A stretch of DNA of 64,000 nucleotides from Rhodospirillaceae bacterium (GTDB lineage: Bacteria; Pseudomonadota; Alphaproteobacteria; Bin65). Location: positions 43,698-107,697 of the forward strand of contig JAPPLJ010000041.1 of assembly GCA_028819475.1 (NCBI GenBank). The letters are read 5' to 3'. Below the pieces are notes generated by a model that saw only the letters and a program-made list of their open reading frames with translations, was not told where the DNA came from and did not search any database. Made by a program: the position numbers and the translations under genes. Below, in pieces: positions 61,532-64,000 of the stretch. Within the stretch, counting starts at the first letter, position 1; every line of letters starts with the position of its first letter.

Positions 61532-62301
61532 GGCTGACCATCCTTCTGCTCGGCGGCACCGCCGAGGCAAGCGCCCTGGCGCAGCGCATTGCGGATGACA
61601 GCCGGTTCGACGGCACCCTCTCGCTCGCCGGCGTCACCCGGTCGCCCAAAGCGTCGCCGCTCCAAACGCGCACAGGCGGCTTCGGCGGCGCAGACGGGCT
61701 CGCCCGCTACCTTCGCGATCGGAACATCGGTGCGCTGATCGACGCCACCCATCCCTTTGCCGCCGCGATGTCGGCCAACGCCGCGGCCGCCGCGGCGGCG
61801 GCGTCCGTGCCCGCCATCGCCCTGCTCCGGCCGGCCTGGCGGGAACAGACGGGCGACCGCTGGATCCGGGTGCCGGACATGGCGTCCGCCGCCGCCGCGC
61901 TGGGACCGGCCCCGCGAACCGTGTTCCTCACGGTCGGCCGCAAGGACCTGGCACCGTTCCGGCGCGCGCCGCAGCACCGCTACGTCGTCCGCAGCGTCGA
62001 TCCGCCGCCGCCGGACGACCTGCCGGTCAATGCCACGTTCATCTCGGCACGCGGCCCGTTCGCGCTGGAAGACGAAGAGCGTTTGCTGCGCGAACACGGC
62101 ATCGAGACCCTCGTCACCAAGAATTCCGGCGGCACGGCGACCGCCGCCAAGCTGGCCGCAGCGCGCGGGCTGGGCCTGCCCGTCGTCATGATCGAACGCC
62201 CGCCGGCAGCCGGGCCGGCCGTCCCGACGGTCGACGAGGCCTGGGAATGGCTGGTCGCGCGTCATCGCGAAGGCGGCGCCCCGGCCCGGCGCGGCGTGTA
62301 G
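61525..62301 (+). CDS. cobK: Precorrin-6A reductase
   Basis: A 258-residue NADPH-dependent reductase from GTG 61525 (SRLTILLLGGTAEASALAQRI). IDATHPFAAAMSANAAAAA, TVFLTVGRKDLAPFR, LVTKNSGGTATAAKLAAARGLGLPVVMIERP are CobK/CbiJ motifs. Reduces the macrocycle of precorrin-6A. On the strand opposite to cobL and cobJ, as in many Alphaproteobacteria; its end overlaps cobJ by 40 bases and its start overlaps cobL by seven. Confidence 0.95.
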   Translation: MSRLTILLLGGTAEASALAQRIADDSRFDGTLSLAGVTRSPKASPLQTRTGGFGGADGLARYLRDRNIGALIDATHPFAAAMSANAAAAAAAASVPAIALLRPAWREQTGDRWIRVPDMASAAAALGPAPRTVFLTVGRKDLAPFRRAPQHRYVVRSVDPPPPDDLPVNATFISARGPFALEDEERLLREHGIETLVTKNSGGTATAAKLAAARGLGLPVVMIERPPAAGPAVPTVDEAWEWLVARHREGGAPARRGV

Positions 62302-63023
62302 ACCCAGGCGCCCTCCCCGGCCCGCGGAACGCTCCGCGTCGCGCTCGATCCGACGATCACCAGGGTGCGCATGTCGGCTATTTCCGGCGCCGCCTCGGCG
62401 AGTGTCGTGACGACGATTTCCTCGTCCGGGCGGCTGACCGCCGTCGCGAAAATCACCAGCGTATCGGGCGCGCGCACTTCGCGCAGCAGGTCCAGCACGT
62501 TGCCGAGCTGCCAGGGCCGCGCCTTCGAGACCGGGTTGTAGAAGGCCATCACGAAATCCGCCGCGGCGGCGGCGCGAACCCGGTGCAGGATCGTCTCCCA
62601 GGGTTTCAGATTGTCGGACAGCGAGATCGCGCAGAAGTCGTGGCCGAGCGGCGCGCCGGCCCGGGCCGCCGCCGCGGTCATCGCCGTGACGCCGGGCACG
62701 ACCGATATTTCGCAGTCGGCGCCGCCCTGCAACTCGACCGCCTCAAACAGGGTCGCCGCCATGGCGAAGACGCCGGCGTCGCCCGACGAGACGATGGCGA
62801 CCGTCTCCCCCTCGGCTGCAAGCCGCAGCGCCGTGCGGGCGCGGTCCAGTTCCTCGCGATTGTCCGAGGCGTGGACGATCTGGCCGTCGCGCACCGGGAT
62901 GCGCGCCAGATATGGCCCGTAGCCGACCAGATGGCGCGCCTGCCCAAGCGCGTCGCCCGCAGCCGGCGTGCGATGGCAGGCGTCGCCCGGCCCCAGCCCG
63001 ACCACATAAACATGCCCGCTCAC
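62262..63023 (-). CDS. cobJ: Precorrin-3B C17-methyltransferase
   Basis: A 253-residue methyltransferase. VYVVGLGPGDACHRTPAAGDALGQA is the CobJ/CbiH opening, followed by IVSSGDAGVFAMAATLFEAV, ISVVPGVTAMTAAAARAGAPLGHDFCAISLSDNLKPWE and AVSRPDEEIVVTTLAEAAPE. It methylates C17 with ring contraction. Overlaps cobI by four bases. Confidence 0.95.
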   Translation of the reverse strand: MSGHVYVVGLGPGDACHRTPAAGDALGQARHLVGYGPYLARIPVRDGQIVHASDNREELDRARTALRLAAEGETVAIVSSGDAGVFAMAATLFEAVELQGGADCEISVVPGVTAMTAAAARAGAPLGHDFCAISLSDNLKPWETILHRVRAAAAADFVMAFYNPVSKARPWQLGNVLDLLREVRAPDTLVIFATAVSRPDEEIVVTTLAEAAPEIADMRTLVIVGSSATRSVPRAGEGAWVYTPRRAGAPPSR

Positions 63024-63751
63024 GAGGTCGCCCGCCCGGTCGGCACCAGCACCAGCGAGAAATAGGGCGCGTCGTCGGTCGGCATGTCGGAGAGCCGGAC
63101 GATGCGTTCGTCGGGCGTCGACCCGTTTTCTACATAGATCGCGCGCTCGCTCAGCCCGGCCCGGTCCAGCGCCCGCCGGACTTTCCCGAAATGCCGGCCG
63201 ACCTTCATGACGACCGCCGCGTCAGCCGACTTCAGGCGCGCGGCAAGCGTATCCTCGTCCAGGGTGCCGGCGAGCACCGAAAGGCAATCGTCGCCGCGTG
63301 TCATCGGCAGGCCGGCCCGGCTCCAGCAGGCGGCCATCGCAGTCACGCCGGGCACGATCTCGGTCTCGTACCGCGCCGCCAGCCGGTCGTGCACATACAT
63401 AAAGGAACCGTAAAACAGCGGGTCGCCCTCGCACAGCAGCGCAACATCGCGTCCATCGTCCAGCGCCGCGGAGATCCGTTCCGCCGCTTCGTCGTAGAAC
63501 GCCGCCATCGCGTCCCTGTAGGCTGCCGAGCGCTTCGGAATTTCGGTCGTGTAGGGGTAGGTGAAGCGCAGTTCCTTGGCATCCGGGGCAAGATAGCCGT
63601 CGGCGATACGCCGGGCATGGCCCGTCTTGCCGGACTTCGCGAACCAGGCGACGACCTGCGCGCCGCGCAGCAGGCGGGCCGCCTTGATCGTCAGCAATTC
63701 CGGATCGCCGGGCCCGACCCCGAGGCCGAGCAGTTTTCCCGCACCGTCCAT
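63020..63751 (-). CDS. cobI: Precorrin-2 C20-methyltransferase
   Basis: A 243-residue methyltransferase from ATG 63751; a GTG at 63778 is possible. KLLGLGVGPGDPELLTIKAARLL is the family start, and VALLCEGDPLFYGSFMYVHDRL, EIVPGVTAMAACWSRAGLPMT and DAAVVMKVGRHFGKVRRALD follow. It makes precorrin-3A. First visible gene of the right-hand cobalamin block; cobH or cobG would be expected next, but the window ends in poor-quality sequence. Confidence 0.94.
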   Translation of the reverse strand: MDGAGKLLGLGVGPGDPELLTIKAARLLRGAQVVAWFAKSGKTGHARRIADGYLAPDAKELRFTYPYTTEIPKRSAAYRDAMAAFYDEAAERISAALDDGRDVALLCEGDPLFYGSFMYVHDRLAARYETEIVPGVTAMAACWSRAGLPMTRGDDCLSVLAGTLDEDTLAARLKSADAAVVMKVGRHFGKVRRALDRAGLSERAIYVENGSTPDERIVRLSDMPTDDAPYFSLVLVPTGRATS

Positions 63752-63929
63752 CGCCAGGTCGTTCAATCCGGCCCGCACAGTCCCGCGGGACCGCGCTGCG
63801 AAAAATTTAGAGCGGGATCCGACCGTGAAAGCAGGGCATCCCCCCTCCCCTTGGGGGAGGGGGTCAGGGGGAGGGGTCCGCGGACCCTGGCGCAGTGCTG
63901 GGATCGGACGGCGGCGCAGCGGCAGACGA
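63752..63929. other. Gene-free stretch with a C/G-rich hairpin
   Basis: CCCCCTCCCC (63841-63850) and GGGGAGGGGG (63854-63863) form a 10-bp perfect stem with a three-base loop, and CCGCGG lies nearby. Such elements are common dispersed intergenic repeats in GC-rich bacterial genomes, to my knowledge. No gene seen. Confidence 0.4.

Positions 63930-64000
<71 letters not shown>

Overview
The window is about 64 kb of GC-rich DNA, densely packed with genes. It looks like an alphaproteobacterium, probably Rhodospirillales-like: there is an alphaproteobacterial type LexA box, an aerobic-style cobalamin gene order, many TRAP, TctABC, NMT1-type and Liv-type uptake systems, and many GTG or overlapping ATGA starts. 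I see no rRNA, tRNA, CRISPR array, integrase or transposase. The last ~70 bases are a G/C homopolymer that looks like a sequencing or assembly artefact.

Left part (1-16,700). It opens with a truncated thiolase-fold protein followed by a zinc-ribbon/OB (DUF35)-SDR fusion and a cyclase-family hydrolase. Next come an orphan SOS promoter and a dispersed palindromic repeat, a dienelactone-hydrolase-like gene whose start codon overlaps that of ribonuclease D, a lone HicB, a DsbA/FrnE-like oxidoreductase, PaiB and a sulfatase. A remnant of an Lrp tail follows the sulfatase. A TRAP transporter (order P-M-Q), a complete Lrp regulator, DUF6356, a flavodoxin-fold quinone reductase, an intradiol dioxygenase, a Rid protein and a homocysteine methyltransferase-like gene complete this part.

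Cobalamin genes and the segment between them. cobB, cobA, cbiD and cobM lie at 16.7-20.7 kb, and cobE, cobL, cobK, cobJ and cobI at 59.9-63.75 kb. Strand and order match one canonical operon interrupted between cobE and cobM. The ~39 kb between them is an accessory metabolic island. It holds tctCBA with a GntR regulator, and two divergent, related modules of hydantoinase/oxoprolinase A and B with a class III aminotransferase. The right-hand module also has two other PLP enzymes, an aldehyde dehydrogenase and a RidA, and is followed by an NMT1-type ABC transporter with a structured mRNA leader. Further on are a BASS-like carrier, an old yellow enzyme, a branched-chain-amino-acid-type ABC transporter (livJHMG...livF) split by an opposite-strand cassette (amidohydrolase, VOC protein, alpha/beta hydrolase, enoyl-CoA hydratase), and a TauD-like dioxygenase / enolase-superfamily / acyl-CoA synthetase operon.

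Functional reading. The island looks like uptake and breakdown of small nitrogenous or carboxylic compounds: import, opening of cyclic amides by ATP-dependent HyuAB, amino-group handling by PLP enzymes and RidA, aldehyde oxidation, and CoA activation. Two exact palindromes of the form TTGT-NN-ACAA and one near copy occur at island promoters, so one GntR regulator may control several units. The substrates are not identifiable from sequence alone.
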